Below, piece after piece: positions 11,750 to 22,746 of a stretch of 64,000 bases of DNA (positions are counted from its first letter, which is position 1; each line of letters begins with the position of its first letter). The stretch is from Cenococcum geophilum 1.58 (taxonomy: Eukaryota > Ascomycota > Dothideomycetes > Gloniales > Gloniaceae): assembly GCA_001692895.1 (NCBI GenBank), contig KV748182.1:2360341-2424340 (forward strand), in the 5' to 3' direction. The notes below the pieces were generated by a model that ran no database searches, was not told where the DNA came from, and saw only the letters and a program-made list of their open reading frames with translations. A program made the position numbers and the translations under genes.

Positions 11750-12345
11750 CTGTAAGGAATTAGGTCCCATAGGGAAGTAAAAAACATTAGTATTAGTTCC
11801 TATAGGGAATTAAAAGCTATAAGAGGACGGAGGATACGGGTATTAGTTTCTATAGGGAAGTAGAAGATATTACTATTAGTTTCTATAGGAGAGTAAAAGC
11901 CGTATATAAATAGAAGCTATAGGTATAGTTCTTATAGGGCAGTAAAAGATATAGTTATTATATACAGGAACGTAATTTATAAGGGATTTATTTCCGTATA
12001 GAAGTAAAAAAGGTAGCTTATAGTTCTTATAAGGGAGTAAAAGCTATATATAAATATAAGCTATAGGGGAGTAGTTTTTATAAGGCGGTGGAATATATAG
12101 GCATTAGTACCTATAGGGGATTCATTAAAGGAAGGGATTTATTAAAGTAGGGGATTTATTAAAATATGGGATTTATTAGCGTAGGGGATTTATTAATATA
12201 GGGGATTTATTAAAGTAGGGGACTAGTTCCTATAAGGTGGCAAAATATATAGGCATTAGCTCCTATAGGGGATTTATTTAAGTAAGGGACTTATTTAAGT
12301 AGGGGATTGGCTAGAGTAGGGGATTAATTCTCTTACAGCCTCTAT
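11750..12345 (-). repeat. Degenerate short tandem repeats 3' of the FunK1 kinase
   Basis: Tract built from variants of TAGGGGATTTATTAAAGTA and TCCTATAGGGGATT, repeated irregularly every 17-20 bp and alternating with CTATAGGGAAGTAAAAG. The matching tract of the other copy is at 47,490-48,310 in reverse orientation, where the unit is better preserved as CCCCTACGGGATCCACT. Confidence 0.75.
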
Positions 12346-12639
12346 TTAGGCGGTATAAGGCGGCTTCTAATAGGCTAGGGAGTAAATTGTATATTTTATA
12401 GAAATATAAAGCCTATATAGAATAGTAGGGTATTGGGAACCTAATATCTAGCGGAAGATTAGGTTATCCGCTTTCTTAGGTTTATTTAGCCTAGGCGACT
12501 TACCCTCCACTATTTTATATACGTTTTAACCAAAGCTACTACCTAGCCTTAACCGCCTAAATCTCTGCAAAACTTTAACTTATGCGGTAGAAGAATATAG
12601 GAAAATAAAATATTATTCTATCTACTCTACTAGCACCTT

Positions 12640-14970
12640 TAGATCCTTCTATGCTTAATAAAAAATCTCTTTTATCTAAGAATAAAGCCCCCTATCTTCC
12701 TTCTCCTATCTACTATCTATTAAGAAAACCACCTTTTACGGCTTATTAACCCATAGGACTAGCGGCTAGTAGTAAGGTATAAATGCCTTAACTATACGGT
12801 TAAGAAAATGCCCTTCCCTATTTACTAGCCCCAATTTTAACTTAGCTAATTTAGTAGTATTCTTATAGTTCTAACGCTTAAACTTAGTTAGACCGATATC
12901 TTTACCTAGCCTATTATAGTATACGTATATCTAGAAAAGCACCTAAAAGAACAACTCTAAATTATACTTAAAGGGGTATTTCTTGCCTAGAAGCACTCCT
13001 ATAGCTATAAACGCTCTTATACCTATCTTACCCTATACTCCTAAAGGTCTTTCTTACTTCTCTTTAATCGCGAAATTAAAGTTAATTAAGAATGCCAGCT
13101 AAGAAGGATTATTGTCTTTCTTATTTATTATAAGGTTGCCTATTAAAATGTTATATTAGATAATGCCAGCTTACGTATATAAAGACTTATATCCTTTAAT
13201 ACCACCCTTTAGTGTAGTAATTATTATAGCCCAAAAGCTTACCTTATAAAGAGGCTTCCTATAGTTACTAGTAATAATATATTAGTATACGCGATTCTAT
13301 ATAATAGGGCGCTTAGTTAAAGAGGTTAAATATAGGCGCTTACTAGGCGGTAATAAGGCGCTATAGCTAGAAGACCTCTTTCTGCTAAAACTTTAACCTT
13401 TTTTTATACTCCCTTGCACTCTAGCTAGTCTTAAAGGCATTATTAAGCCTTTTAGCTTATAGTTTATTACCTTTATAATATCCAGCCCCTTACGGATATT
13501 AAAGATATTATTATCTTGTCCACTTACGCAAATAGTTTTATAGTAATAGTACCTAGCTACGTTGACCACTCCCTTCTCTAATATCTTATATAGCAGTTTA
13601 CCTTCTTCCTTACGCTCTAGGTATTACTACAAATCTTTAATAATAAGGAGTATCTTAGGTGTCCCCTTACAGTATACTTTCCAGTAAGTAGTTACTTAAC
13701 TAGCAATATAGCGTGCCCGCTTTATAAGTTTATTAAGAATAAGATGCTCAGTCTGGTTGTTATATACAATTTTAATATACCGTTTACTATCTAATATTAA
13801 AATAGTAGGGTCGAACCTAAGCTACTCCTTATTTATTTAGAGAAATCCCAACGTTACTAAGGTAAATTATAGTCCGTCTTTATTAATATTTAATAGTAAT
13901 AATACAATGCCTCCTACCTAGTTATACTTCTATAACTATATAATAGATCTATAGAAGGTAAAGCTTAAAATAAAGTAATAACTATCCTAAGCGGCAAATA
14001 CTTTCCTTATATATTTCCCTAAATTAAACCATGCTTATAAGGCTATATTAGTATTTAGGTTACTCTTTAGCTCCTAGTATAAGTATATACAACTAATAGC
14101 ATTAGAAGCTTTCGCCGGCTATTAAATCATCTATAAAGCCGATATCTAGCTTTTAGTCAGCTGTAAATCCTTATAAGGGCTGCTAAGTATACTCTACTAA
14201 TCTTTATTATACCTTTAAAATAAACCTATACTCCTTTATAAAGTCTAAAAATAATATAATTAGCTTATTAAACCACTCTAGGACTATACGTTCTTTTACG
14301 TATCTAGACCAGTTACGCTAGCCGCCCTTAGCGTATAGTAAATTATCCCCTTCCTTACATTTCTTAAAAACGGCAACGCTTACCTCTTTAAGACCTTCTA
14401 CTTCCCTAAAGAATACTTTATATAAGCTAGGAATCCCCACATAAAGAGGGCCTAGCTCCTCCTTTAGAATATTATCCATATATTTCCTATATTTAGACAA
14501 GTTAATAAAGCTGCTTATATTACGTTAATATAGGGTTTATTAAATATAGAATGGCAGCGGTTGGAAAGGAGGCGTAGACTCTATTATAGTGGCGATAGTA
14601 TTACTCCAAACGTCCTTATTAGATTCGCGATTAAGAACTATTTTTAGGAGAGAGGTAAACTGTTTAATATTAAAGTTAATAGAATTAACTAAGAAGCTAA
14701 GTCGGATAAGGTTATAGAGAAGATTGCTATAGCTAGCGCTAAATAGCAGTAGTCGAGCAGTAGGAAGGTTCTATAATGCTAGGATAAGGTTAATAATAAG
14801 ATTTTTAAGCCCTATGCGTATTAGAGGGGACTTATAATAGACGAATTAATAATACCTTTATCGCCTATCTAGTATAATAAGTCTAAAGAGCTAGGGATGC
14901 CTAGATCTTAATAAGTTAAGTTAAATAAATTACGGAAGTTATCTAGCCCTTCCTTAATAGGTTTTGTTTT
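12640..14970 (-). pseudogene. FunK1-type fungal protein kinase pseudogene, copy 1
   Basis: Belongs to the FunK1 group of fungal-specific kinase-like proteins, abundant in ascomycete and basidiomycete genomes, with no settled function. The N-terminal region ends with SKYRKYMDNILKEELGPLYV and GDNLLYAKGG (14,318-14,500 is open for 60 codons). Downstream, toward lower coordinates, the reading is collinear with copy 2 at 44,690-47,070 up to the conserved tail that precedes the repeat tract. Most of the kinase domain is too mutated to list catalytic residues here; copy 2 shows them better. Stops are TAG/TAA as RIP makes from Gln and Trp codons. The start is placed where the upstream similarity to FunK1 N-termini fades and is approximate. 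Confidence 0.75.
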
Positions 14971-16080
14971 AATTATCTCTAATTTAAAAAGATTTGCTGT
15001 CGCGGGCGAATGCGCTAAAAGCTATATTAGGAGGGCCGATATAGTAAGCGAGTAGGTAGGCAAGGAGGGGATATTAAAGAGGCTAGGATATAATAGATAG
15101 TATAATAGTAGAGAAGTAAATAAGTGTAGAGAGGTTAAGGATATATTAGGCGCGTCTTAAAATAAGGATATAATGAAGAAGAAAAGTATAAGGAAGAAAG
15201 TAAGGTATAAGCAAAAATATAAGGATTAAAGATTAGGTGTGGAAAAGTTAAGCTAATCTAATACAGCTTAGACTGAGGCTTCACAGGGCTTAGTTAAATA
15301 CTAAGCTATAATAACCTAAAGTATAGGGACACTGTTTGCAGTCTCTAGTTATATAGGCTAAAACGTAGTACGTATATAGGATTTTAGTATTATTAGAAAG
15401 CTATAGGCAGTATTTATTAGTCTATAACTAATTATAATTATTAGCTTTAGTTTATTCCATAATATATAAGGCTTAAATAAAGCGAGGCTTTAATATAGTA
15501 ATGCTGAAGGCGCTAGGTAAGGTGTAGCTATAAAAATAGGTTAATTGTTGGGTTAGTTATATACACGCCTATAATTAATTACGTAGCTAATTCTAAAATA
15601 AGCTAAACCTAATATACCAAATACAGATATAGGAAACCTCTTTTTACAGTAGTTAATTGACCTTTTTCCTAAAAACTAGATCCTATTTCTAGAACCAGAT
15701 CTAGTTTTTAGAATTACGCCCTTTTTATAATAGTTAATTAGCCTATATCCTAAAGCTGAAATTAGGATTTAGTTTCTAGAATTAAATCTAGTTTTTAGGA
15801 TCGTAATTAAGCTAGAACTAAAAATTATCCGATTAGCTCAATACTATATCTTTTTAGTTACGTTTAGTACGTTTAGGATCTAGAATTAGGATATAGCCTT
15901 TAGAATTAGAATATAGTTTTTAAAATTAGATCTAGTTCTTAAAATAAGATCTTATTTTTAGTTAAAGCTTAGGCCAATATTAAGGGGTAAATTCTATATT
16001 TATTTTTAACATTCCCACCTTATTAATATGCAATTTAGAGCTAACTTATACCCTAGTTACCCTACAAAACGCTAGTAGGC
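14971..16080. other. Upstream region of FunK1 copy 1
   Basis: Shared with 43,705-44,690 in reverse orientation. It contains several blocks resembling AACTAGATCTAGTTCTTAGAA spaced irregularly between 15,640 and 15,990. These could be promoter repeats or remains of an older element. No coding frame is evident. Confidence 0.5.
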
Positions 16081-16840
16081 CATTAATTATCTAGTACTAT
16101 AGTAATATATTTAAAGTAAAGGTCACTACTAAGGTTAAAGCGAGCTATAAATAAGAATTTTTAAAAGTAAAAGGAGACCTTTTTATAAAAGGCTAATAGA
16201 TTAAAGCAAGACTATAATATAGATTTCTATATCCTAATATGGCGCAACGGTCGATTTTATACCTATACGTCTATAGATTAACCTTTATAGCCTCTAAACC
16301 TACAAAATCTAGTAGGTCCTCTTCTATTATTACTATATAAACTACTAAATACTTTAAAGGAAAAGTTTTATCCTATACCAGTTAAGAAAACGCTAGTATA
16401 TTTTAACTAGGTTAAAGAGGGTAGGCTAATAAAGGCTAATTCTAAGATATCCAGATTAAAAAGTAATAAGTCTTTTCTTTATAGAGGATTAAACGAGTTA
16501 TAAACTGGCCTAACTTATGCTACTAAGCATATAAAGGTGGAGAACTATTATATAAGCTAGGTAATTATTTGCTAAGACTGGACTAGTATAATATAGGTTT
16601 AGTTAAAGCATCCTAAGAGATATTTCTTCTTAAAATGGCCCAAAATTAATTATAGTAAAGACTATTATAGAGATCTCTAGTAATTACTATAACTTAACCA
16701 AGAGTTACATTATAATTAAAGTATCTATTTTCAAATTTATAAAAATAAAGCGATATAAATACTAATTAAATAGTATATTTTCTCGCGAAATCTATAAGCT
16801 AAATACTAACTATTTAGAGATAGCCACTAAAAACCGGCTA
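16081..16840. other. AT-rich region, unrecognised
   Basis: Patchy similarity to the sequence left of FunK1 copy 2 (near 43,620-43,660) suggests the shared segment once extended further. A long plus-strand frame with only TAG/TAA stops runs across 16,180-16,800, but I recognise no family in it. Confidence 0.35.
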
Positions 16841-16844
16841 AAGG

Positions 16845-17105
16845 CATATTGCTATAGGCACTCCCCATTACTCCTAACTATTATAAGTAACTACCATTGT
16901 AGGTACACTCTAATATTATAGGTACTCCCTATTACTATAGGCACTACCACTTATAGGTACTCCCCTTTATTGTAGGTACTTATTATTATAGGTGCTCCTT
17001 ATTAGTATAAGTACTCCTTATTATTGTAGGTACTCCTTATTATTATAGGTACTCCTTACTATTAGGAGTACTCCTACTTATAGGTACTTATTAATATTAT
17101 AGGTA
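16845..17105. repeat. Minisatellite, unit about 16 bp (TATAGGTACTCCTTAT)
   Basis: Roughly 14 imperfect copies of a 16-bp unit like TTATAGGTACTCCTTA. Unit lengths vary between 14 and 19 bp. Unlike its neighbours the array is not embedded in a coding frame. Confidence 0.8.
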
Positions 17106-17292
17106 CACTAAGTGCTAGCTTTTTATAGCTACTCGCTTTAAACTAGGGTTTATTATCTACTAAACCAAATTTAATTAAGTGTTAGGTGCTATATTACAGG
17201 CACCTAAACTAGCCTTACTTATTAGTAATATATCCTTTTTAAAAGACTTTTAAAGTGCACGCTATAAAAACGTATATATGTATATATACCAC

Positions 17293-17365
17293 CCTAGCGC
17301 ATCTGGTTAAAAGCGCGTATTAATTACGCTAATTAAAATGTCTAGATTTATACCTAAAAAAGGTA
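17293..17365 (+). other. tRNA-like relic (weak)
   Basis: TAGCGCATCTGGTTAAAAGCG resembles a tRNA A box and D arm (TRGCNNAGYNGG). About 35 bases on, a stretch resembling a decayed B box follows (TCTAGATTTATACC). Spacing is right for a tRNA or tRNA-derived SINE, but the anticodon stem and acceptor stem cannot be paired convincingly. It may be a RIP-mutated tRNA pseudogene. Confidence 0.25.
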
Positions 17366-19225
17366 AAAATACGTTAAAGTGGCCGTATCTCCCTAACTTA
17401 GGAGATTTATAAATGCACTAATTACGTAAATAATCTCCTTATAGACGTCTCTTACTTTAGCAATAGTGAATTTATTATATAATGCCTTAAAGCATCCTAC
17501 TTTTGAGGTTTTTCCTTCCGCTATTGGCCGTTGGTCTTAGGCGTTTTATTACTAGCCTAGACGACCCTTATTAAAACTACCACAATCCTATTTATAATGC
17601 TAGCCATAAAGTTATAGAGAAAGTCTAAACTTAGTACAATAGCATTACAGCTTACAACCTTCCTTTCTTCGTCGTTCTTAAAGTGTCTTAAAGCGTTAAT
17701 CTAGATTACAGCCGATTAAGCTAAGATATACTACTTAAATAACGCGGGATAATAGTTTTAACATACTATGCAGTTTTAAGAAACCTACGAGTGGATTAAA
17801 AGAACTATTAATAAAGGGGAACGCCTAGCTATAAGGGGCGCTTAGTTATATAATGCTCTATTATATAATAGTTTTACGTAAGGATCCTCTTATTTAAACA
17901 TGCCTATTTAGACCACGCTGGTTTATCTAGCGATTTGTTTAAGTTAGAAGAATAGTATTACTTATAATACTAACTTCCTTTAATCTTTCAAAGAATAATA
18001 AAAGGCACTTTATGACTAAAATTAAGGGAATAGCTAACTAGATTACTTAGGTAATAGTAATTATATATTTAGGCTTACGCCTTATTATTATTAAAGTATT
18101 ACGTTAGTAAAGAGTACTAATTTAGGTTTCAAGTTGGTATAATTTATAACTTTTAAAACCTTTTATAATAAAGAGTAGTAAGACCCTTAGTATATACCAG
18201 CCTTAAGCCATAATAGAGTAAAGCCTAGTAGGCTTTCTAATTAGGCTAACTTAGGATAGGCTATAAAAGGAGCTCTTAATTATTTATATGGCATATAGGT
18301 AGTTATAATATATTTTTTACTTTATATCTACTAAATAAGTTTTTGCTATAGCTATACCTAAAAAACACAATTATATAACCTACGTCTTTATAAACTCTTC
18401 TACTACTTTATATTTCGGCATTACTTCCTAAAGCTGCTTAATTATTATCGCAACTTAGTAGTATATAGAAGGTCTATTTATACTATAGCTATAGCATTCT
18501 TAGGATAGCTCTATCTTTTAATTATCTAGCCTATAGAATGTTGTTTATACTATATATATATATTCCTATTCACTTTTAATAGGCATAAATCTATACTATA
18601 ACCCTACTTAACCCCACTAGCTATTCTTGCGGCTTCTATACTTACTATCTTTATATTTAGTATAACTTATTCTTACAGCGATCTAGCCTAAATAATATAA
18701 TAACTAAAGATAAAAGCGTGCTTTATATATATAGCTTAACGCGGTAAATCTAGTAAGTTATACCCTATGTTAATATATAATAAGCGATAAAATAATAGGT
18801 TTAATAAAAAATACTTCTAATCTAGCAGACCTAGTAACATCTACTCTTTAGTTAAGTTAATCGCTATACCTTATAACTAGAGGCCTTTTAAGTAAAAGCC
18901 CTATACCTAAACTTATAGAACCGCTTAAAACCCTTAACATGGCATTAAAAAAAGCTTACCTAGATATTAACTATAATAAATGCCAAATTTATAGCACTAG
19001 AGCTCCCTTTATAAAGTTATAGTAAGTATTATAAAGAGCTTAATAAACAGATCAGTTAGGCGGCTTAATTAGGTGCTTATAACTAGGCTATATTTAAGTA
19101 TATAGGCCAGGATATCTTTGGCTTTATACGTACTTTAAAAATATATATATCTACTATTATAATAAAGATAATAGATATTGCGTTATATATTAAAGGCGTA
19201 CTTATATAAACTAGAGCTAATACTA
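17366..19225. other. AT-rich region, no recognised gene
   Basis: RIP-degraded sequence. Local stretches keep coding-like order (for example around 17,480-17,600), but no family motif could be found on either strand. No repeats shared with the rest of the window were noticed. Confidence 0.4.
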
Positions 19226-19400
19226 CATCGGCAAAATATGGTACCCTTTCAATGGCCTCAATGGCTGGTGGTTGACGCAATTGGCGCGCAGTTAAGGTCA
19301 TTTGGCAACTCGACCGACTAGCCTATATCGTGTTTTTTTAACACGCAGCCTGCGCGCAACCTGCCAGCAATCTGCGCATTTGGCAACCATAATTATATTT
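19226..19400. other. Small GC-normal island
   Basis: This ~175-bp stretch keeps CpG, CpA and TpG and contrasts sharply with its AT-rich flanks. It holds the direct repeat CATTTGGCAAC (near 19,299 and 19,377) and the short hairpin CGTGTTTTTTTAACACG (19,329-19,345). It may be unique sequence that RIP did not touch, or a short young insertion. No gene is visible. Confidence 0.45.
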
Positions 19401-19511
19401 ACCTCTTTTATACTAATAGCATATTTTAAATAAATAAAAGCTATTTTAAAGCTATTTATAAGGCTAGCAAAATTAATAATATTATTTTAGATAATTTAAT
19501 ATAATATAGCG

Positions 19512-19806
19512 ATGGTTCTCTTCTACCTATTTACCTATTGACTTACCTACCTACCTATCTACCTACCTGCCTACATCGCCTACCTATCTGCATTGCCTAC
19601 CTGTCTACATTGCCTACCTATCTGCATCGCCTACCTATTTGCATCTACCTACCTATCTATATCTACCTACCCGTCAGCATCTACCTACCTATCTGCATCT
19701 GCTTACCTATCTACATCTGTTTACCTATCTATATCTACCTACCTATCTACATCTACCTACCCGTCAGCATCTCCCTGTTTGTGCCTACCTGTCTATGCTA
19801 CCTTAA
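19512..19806. repeat. Tetranucleotide-based array (CCTA/TCTA)n
   Basis: Long pyrimidine-rich tract of CTAC, CTAT and CTGC tetranucleotides (ACCTACCTATCTACC...). Internal 12-24-bp higher-order units such as TGCATCGCCTACCTATC recur. Open frames across it are by-products of the repeat. Confidence 0.9.
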
Positions 19807-19847
19807 TTCGATCAATCGATCAAATCGTTTATAGTGTTCGCTGGCTA

Positions 19848-20098
19848 GTCGTTGTCGTCTGGCTCTGGCGACAGTCGTCTAGTTCTAGCGACGGTCGTCT
19901 GGCTCTGGCGACAGTCGTCTGGTTCTGGCGACGGTCGTCTGGTTTTGGCGACAGTCGTCTGACTCTGGAGACGGTCGTCTGGTTCTGGCGACGGTCGTCT
20001 AGCTCTAGCGACGGTCGTCTGGCTCTGGCGACGGTCGTCTGGTTCTAGTAACGGTCGTTTAGTTCTAGCGATAGTCATCTAGTTCTAGCAACGGTCCT
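19848..20098. repeat. 20-bp minisatellite (GTCGTCTGGCTCTGGCGACA)
   Basis: About 12-13 head-to-tail units of 20 bp with small changes; each unit is itself a weak inverted repeat (GTCGTC ... GCGAC). Because 60 bp is a multiple of three, frames stay open on both strands. These are not taken as genes. Confidence 0.9.
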
Positions 20099-20224
20099 CT
20101 GCTGGCTGCCGTTCTAGTGCCTCCCTAGGTAGGGAGGATGTAAGGAAGGAAGGAAGGGTAAAAAAAATAAGGCGGCTACATAGGTAGAGACACGTGTAGA
20201 CGCTATTGGGAATATAGCGGGGAC

Positions 20225-20925
20225 CCGATGCAGAGCTTCGTGTAGAGCCTCCGTACGCAGAGCTTCGCGCAGAGCCTTGTGCAGAGCCTTTGTACGTAGA
20301 GCTTCGTATAGAGCTTCGTGTAGGAGCTTCGTGTAGAGCCTCCGTATGCAGAGCTTCGCGCAGAGCCTCGTGCAGGGCTTCGTGTAGAGCCTCCGTACGC
20401 AGAGCTTCGCGCAGAGCCTCGTGCAGAGCTTCGTGCAGAGCTTCGTGCAGAGCCTCCGTACGCAGAGCCTCGCGCAGAGGCCTCGTGCAGAGCCTCTGTA
20501 CGTAGAGCTTCGTGTAGAGCTTCGTGCAGAGCCTCCGTACGCAGAGCCTCGCGCAGAGCCTCGTGTAGAGCCTCTACGTAGAGCTTCGTGCAGAGCTTCG
20601 TGTAGAGCTTCGTGCAGAGCTTCGTGCAGAGCTTCGTGCAGAGCTTCGTGCAGAGCTTCGTGCAGAGCTTCGTGTAGAGCTTCGTGCAGAGCTTCGTGCA
20701 GAGCTTCGTGTAGAGCTTCGTGTAGAGCTTTGTGCAGAGCTTCGTGCAGAGCCTCCGTACGCAGAGCTTCGCGCAGAGCTTCGCGCAGAGCCTCGTGCAG
20801 AGCCTCTGTACGTAGAGCTTCGTGTAGAGCTTCGTTGTAGAGCTTCGTATAGAGCTTTGTGTAGAGCTTTGTATAGAGCTTCGTGTAGAGCTTTGTGTAG
20901 AGCTTGTGCAGAGCCTCTAAGTAAT
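20225..20925. repeat. 12-bp minisatellite (GCAGAGCTTCGT)n
   Basis: More than 50 units of the 12-bp motif GCAGAGCTTCGT, with variants GCAGAGCCTCGT, GTAGAGCTTCGT and a recurring CTCCGTACGCAGAGC block that forms a higher-order unit. GC-rich and scarcely RIP-mutated, although GTAGAGC variants could be CpA-to-TpA products. The 12-bp period keeps a Cys-Arg-Ala-Ser frame open on the plus strand. Confidence 0.95.
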
Positions 20926-20974
20926 AAAACCGTGTAAAAATTCCATTTGCGTAATTAGCATATAACTTTACCTT

Positions 20975-21215
20975 AATTGCATGTTAAGGAATATACAGTT
21001 AGCTTTAAAAGTTGTTAAATAGGTTAACTGCGTGTCAAGAAATATATAGTTAGCTATTAAGTAGGTTAACTACGTGTTAAGGAATATATAGTTAGCTTTT
21101 AAAGTTGTTAAATAGGTCAACTGCGTGTTATTTGACTTTTGGATATGTCAAATTGGTCAATTGCGTGTCAAGTTGGAGTTGGTCAAATTGCATGTCAATT
21201 ACGCGAAACGCGAAA
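20975..21215. repeat. Imperfect tandem repeat, unit about 43-55 bp
   Basis: Three units share GGAATATATAGTTAGCTTTT, AAAGTTGTTAAATAGGTTAA and a CTGCGTGTTA end. Shorter 'TTGGTCAAATTGCRTGTCAA' copies follow to 21,210. Noncoding as far as I can see. Confidence 0.75.
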
Positions 21216-21239
21216 ACCAAAGTCTACTTGAATCTCATC

Positions 21240-21725
21240 CTGCGAATATTTTCCCGATATAGTATAGGTCTATAGGCAATATTATATTTACTAAAAAAAT
21301 ACCTTAAGGAATACATAGAGCTTATTAAAGACACTAAGTCCGCCATCTTTAAAGAACTAAAAGGTAAGGTTTATTAGTTAGGTAAAATAAAATAATAGCT
21401 TAGTAAATTAATTTTTCTATTACACTACAAATTAACGTATAGTTGTTTATTAAACTAGTCTAGGCTATCTATTAGTAGCTGCTGCTAGTATATATTTTCT
21501 TAATATAACCATAAGGGCCGTTTACCTATGGTGGAATACTAGCACTATTAATACTAAAAAAATTTAGTACTATATCGACTACTGTTCTGTTCTTAACCTA
21601 ATTATATTATTCGCGTATATACACTATACTTAACATTTCTTAAGATAGTCTTTTTCTAAATTTCTTAATATTTGCAGCGCTTATGCGTTCTTTATATTAG
21701 GGCCCGCTAAAAGCTTTTTAATACT
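21240..21725. other. AT-rich left flank of the second Copia element
   Basis: RIP-degraded sequence that was joined to the DNA at 62,359 before the Copia element (duplication ATTAG) arrived. A plus-strand frame with RIP-type stops seems to run through it, but I do not recognise the family. Confidence 0.4.
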
Positions 21726-21730
21726 ATTAG

Positions 21731-21948
21731 TATTGGGAATAAAGGCAAGCGCTCACTATATAAGGCATATTGCCGTTATATATAGCAAGTTGCCGTTATA
21801 TGCGGCAAGTTGCCGTTATATGTCGCCGCGGCACTAGCGTAGCGAGGAGCCTTAAGCTCCTCGCCCTCCCTTATTAAGATATATAGAATAATAATTATTA
21901 TACTATCTACGAACCGTAGCTATATAATATTACCTTATATAACTAATA
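21731..21948 (+). repeat. 5' LTR of the second Copia element
   Basis: 218 bp, family identical to the LTRs at 1574-1792 and 7725-7943. Preceded by the 5-bp duplication ATTAG. Confidence 0.85.
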
Positions 21949-22302
21949 CTAATTAGTAATTAACTTTACTATTATACTATAGAATAGCTAGGTATTCCAC
22001 TAAGAAGAAATAAGCCACTATACTAGTGCTACTTATACTAGAGGAAGCTATCTTTTAAGGTTAAAACTGGTCCTAAACCTTAAATAGAACTCTTCTATAA
22101 ATCTAAGGATTTAAAGGCTAGAACTAGTTCTAAGCCTTTTTAAGATTATAGATTCTTGCGTCTATTATATAGAATAATACGCTTTCTAAGTCTTTACAAT
22201 TTAAGGCTAGAACTAGTCTTAAGCCCTATAATTATAAATATACGTTATAAACGCGTACTAAATAATAAATATATATTATAAATGCGTACTAAATAACAAT
22301 TC

Positions 22303-22746
22303 TATAAGAGTATATATATTAGGTCCCGCCGCGCTTACAACAAGTTCGCAAGCACTCTCAGTCTTTTTAGCCGTATGGTGACGTGGAGGCGGGCCACGTT
22401 ATAATTGTGCTTGCGAACTTACTAGGGCCAGGTATTATAGGTTCAATCCCCATCAGTTACTTCACTCTAATACAGTCTAACACGCATCTATGCGATAAGG
22501 TAGGTTAGCTAAGTCCAATTGCTTATATTACTGGGGACTAACTAATATAGTAATACTCTTGGCGTTTAATCCCTGTGGCCCGGAATGGGTGTATAGAGGA
22601 ATCCCTGCAAGCGCTCGGGGACGAGCGCGCAGAGGAGAGGGCAATTATAAGAGTATATATATTAGGTCCCGCCGCGCTTGCGACAAGTTCGCAAGCACTC
22701 TCAGTCTTTTTGGCCGTATGGCGACGTGGAGGCGGGCCACGTTACA
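22303..22746 (+). mobile_element. TRIM-like element (444 bp) nested in the Copia
   Basis: Two 101-bp direct terminal repeats (22,303-22,403 and 22,646-22,746) enclose a 242-bp interior, all flanked by the 5-bp duplication AATTC (22,298-22,302 and 22,747-22,751). The repeats begin TATAAGAG and end GTTACA or GTTATA, consistent with ancestral TG...CA ends. The tract AGAGGAGAGGG (22,631-22,641), just before the right repeat, is a good polypurine tract, which supports plus orientation. The interior has no coding capacity. The segment TAGGTTCAATCCCC near 22,440 looks like a tRNA T-arm/B-box sequence. These are the traits of a terminal-repeat retrotransposon in miniature. It is GC-richer and much less mutated than its host. 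Confidence 0.75.

Larger units (their letters stand above)
11665..16080 (-). repeat. FunK1-bearing repeat unit, copy 1
   Basis: About 4.4 kb that recurs in inverted orientation at roughly 43,705-48,380. Similarity runs from a short-repeat tract downstream of the kinase (11,750-12,340), through the kinase gene, to an upstream region with repeated 'GATCTAGTTCTTA'-like blocks (15,640-15,990). Weaker patches of similarity continue to about 16,550. The limits were judged by eye. No clear terminal inverted repeat or target duplication was found, so whether it is a transposon or a duplicated gene region is open. Both copies are strongly RIP-mutated, as expected for a duplicated segment longer than a few hundred bases. 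Confidence 0.7.

Noticed and set aside
19538-20840. Several open frames of 70-150 codons on both strands
   Set aside because: They lie wholly in tandem arrays whose periods (12, 20 and 4 bp in higher-order units) keep frames open by arithmetic. They give only low-complexity Arg/Ser/Cys or Tyr/Leu/Pro strings.
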